From CAMDBL01 sp964498125 (GTDB taxonomy: Bacteria > Pseudomonadota > Alphaproteobacteria > Rhizobiales > Hyphomicrobiaceae): a stretch of 34,805 bases of DNA. The stretch is taken from positions 1 to 34,805 of the forward strand of contig CAZCGE010000131.1 of the NCBI GenBank assembly GCA_964498125.1, given 5' to 3'. The notes under the pieces are model-generated. The model ran no database searches, was not told where the DNA came from, and worked only from the letters and a program-made list of their open reading frames with translations. The position numbers and the translations under genes were made by a program. Shown one piece after another: positions 34,055 through 34,805 of the stretch (positions are counted from its first letter, which is position 1; every line of letters starts with the position of its first letter).

Positions 34055-34432
34055 TCATTTCCAATCGCTGCTATCGGTCGTAGCTATATAATCCGGGTCG
34101 TCCTGCTGGTTTCTCTCGAAGGCCAGGAAATCGTAATAGCCACAGCGATTGCCGCCCGGGTAGTCGCGGCAGACGCCGGGACGGGCGGCATAGACCGTGC
34201 AGCGCCGCGCCTTGGTGTCGAAGAAACGGCAGATTCTGCCGAACACCGCGTCCTTCTTGCGGCGCAAGACCTGCTTGTAGCCGTGCGCATTCCTGGTGAA
34301 GCGGCGGATTGCTTCATCCGTGCTGATGTGATGGTGGGTGGCAAGCCGCGTCAGATCCCGGCGCGTGACCTCGATGGCGGGGTACGAGCAGCAATATCCC
34401 GGACATTTGTCGCAGTCGTAGTGCTTGGGCAC
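34055..34432 (-). CDS. YkgJ-family cysteine cluster protein
   Basis: This 125-residue protein has the cysteine pattern of the YkgJ/UPF0153 family: DCDKCPGYCCSYP near the start, ICRFFDTKARRCTVYAARPGVCRDYP at about 70-95, and a final Cys in GNRCGYY. The cysteines probably hold an iron-sulfur cluster or zinc; function is unknown. The GTG at 34432 is chosen because AAGGGGTGAG lies just upstream and V-PKHYDCDKC is the expected beginning; a longer frame upstream is not supported. Confidence 0.88.
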   Translation of the reverse strand: MPKHYDCDKCPGYCCSYPAIEVTRRDLTRLATHHHISTDEAIRRFTRNAHGYKQVLRRKKDAVFGRICRFFDTKARRCTVYAARPGVCRDYPGGNRCGYYDFLAFERNQQDDPDYIATTDSSDWK

Positions 34433-34805
34433 GGGCTCACCCCTTGGGTGCGGGACGCGGAACCGACTGCGGCATAACCTAGCATCGTCGCGCCGGGCGG
34501 CAGAGATATATCGCTGCGCCAAAGCGCAAACGACCTACGCACACCTGTCGGCCAGCGCCGTCGGCCCCGCAGCGGTTTCCGCTCGAGGGCATGGATAACA
34601 GGACGGCGGGGCGGCGGGGCCTCGCTATTTGTGTTGTGTGGATGCGGCTCCCGCCACCCCACTTGCATGCCACGGGGGCGGGCCCCCTATTCGGATCCCG
34701 GGGCCACCATCCTTCGGCCGCATCCTGAGTGAGGCCGAAGTTGAACGGGGTTCCTGCGCCCCGCCGGCAGCGATCCCTCTTGGCCGCGCTGACATCGCCA
34801 AGGGT
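34433..34805. other. Right-edge region without a supported gene
   Basis: No coding region is convincing here on either strand; GC-rich open frames overlap in several phases and none matches a known family. The last 110 bases hold consecutive hairpin-forming sequences: CTTCGGCC / GGCCGAAG (34712-34719 and 34733-34740, perfect), CGGGG / CCCCG (34746-34763), and CCCTCTTGG / CCAAGGG reaching the window edge. GGGGGCGGGCCCCC lies at about 34674-34687. These could be part of a structured RNA or the leader of a gene beyond the edge; I cannot assign a family. Confidence 0.4.

Noticed and set aside
34674..34805. 6S RNA, tmRNA or signal-recognition-particle RNA at the right edge
   Set aside because: None of the conserved core sequences of these RNAs could be recognised in the part visible, so only unassigned hairpins are reported.

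Overview
The window is a GC-rich chromosomal segment from an alphaproteobacterium, most likely of the order Hyphomicrobiales (Rhizobiales). Four things point there: the run pckA / chvI / chvG / hprK / EIIA-Man / HPr / ahcY, which is the classic rhizobial order; a DivL-type pseudokinase with Tyr in place of the phosphoacceptor His; the tsaE-amgK / murU / addB / addA / trxA block; and a two-palindrome element of the rhizobial RIME type. Genus cannot be read from the sequence. No rRNA, tRNA, CRISPR array, prophage or intact transposase gene was seen.

Left end (1-6480). A thiC gene with an upstream TPP riboswitch reads leftward. Immediately downstream of it lie a tight DUF4258/DUF2283 pair, a decayed copy of the thiC 3' region and the start of a further small gene, all chained by overlaps. 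Upstream of the riboswitch are two palindromic repeats, a zinc-phospholipase-like/DUF4332 fusion protein, a secreted DUF992 protein and a panE-like reductase.

Middle (6480-20200). A MITE/REP-like palindrome and a clear intrinsic terminator precede trxA. Transcribed leftward are divL, tsaE-amgK, a murU-like nucleotidyltransferase, addB, addA and trxA. They combine cell-cycle control, the t6A tRNA modification ATPase fused to a sugar kinase, cell-wall sugar recycling, double-strand-break repair and thioredoxin. A shrunken BenE transporter remnant and metF follow.

Right (20200-34805). A DUF4143 AAA ATPase with an AT-rich upstream region sits beside ahcY. Then come HPr, EIIA-Man, a short HPr kinase, the ChvG/ChvI acid and envelope two-component system, a HugZ-like protein and pckA. 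Carbon/nitrogen PTS signalling is thus physically linked to ChvGI and to gluconeogenesis. An amidohydrolase, a large GT2 glycosyltransferase, a small secreted protein and a YkgJ-type cysteine-cluster protein close the window.

The most unusual thing seen is a family of short perfect or near-perfect palindromes built on GGTCAGACC / GGTGTCTGACC, with six copies in the window. Three copies lie inside coding regions and are read through in frame: two in thiC and one in the kinase domain of tsaE-amgK. They add short peptides to essential-type enzymes, much like the protein-coding palindromic elements known from Rickettsia. No REP-associated transposase is in the window.
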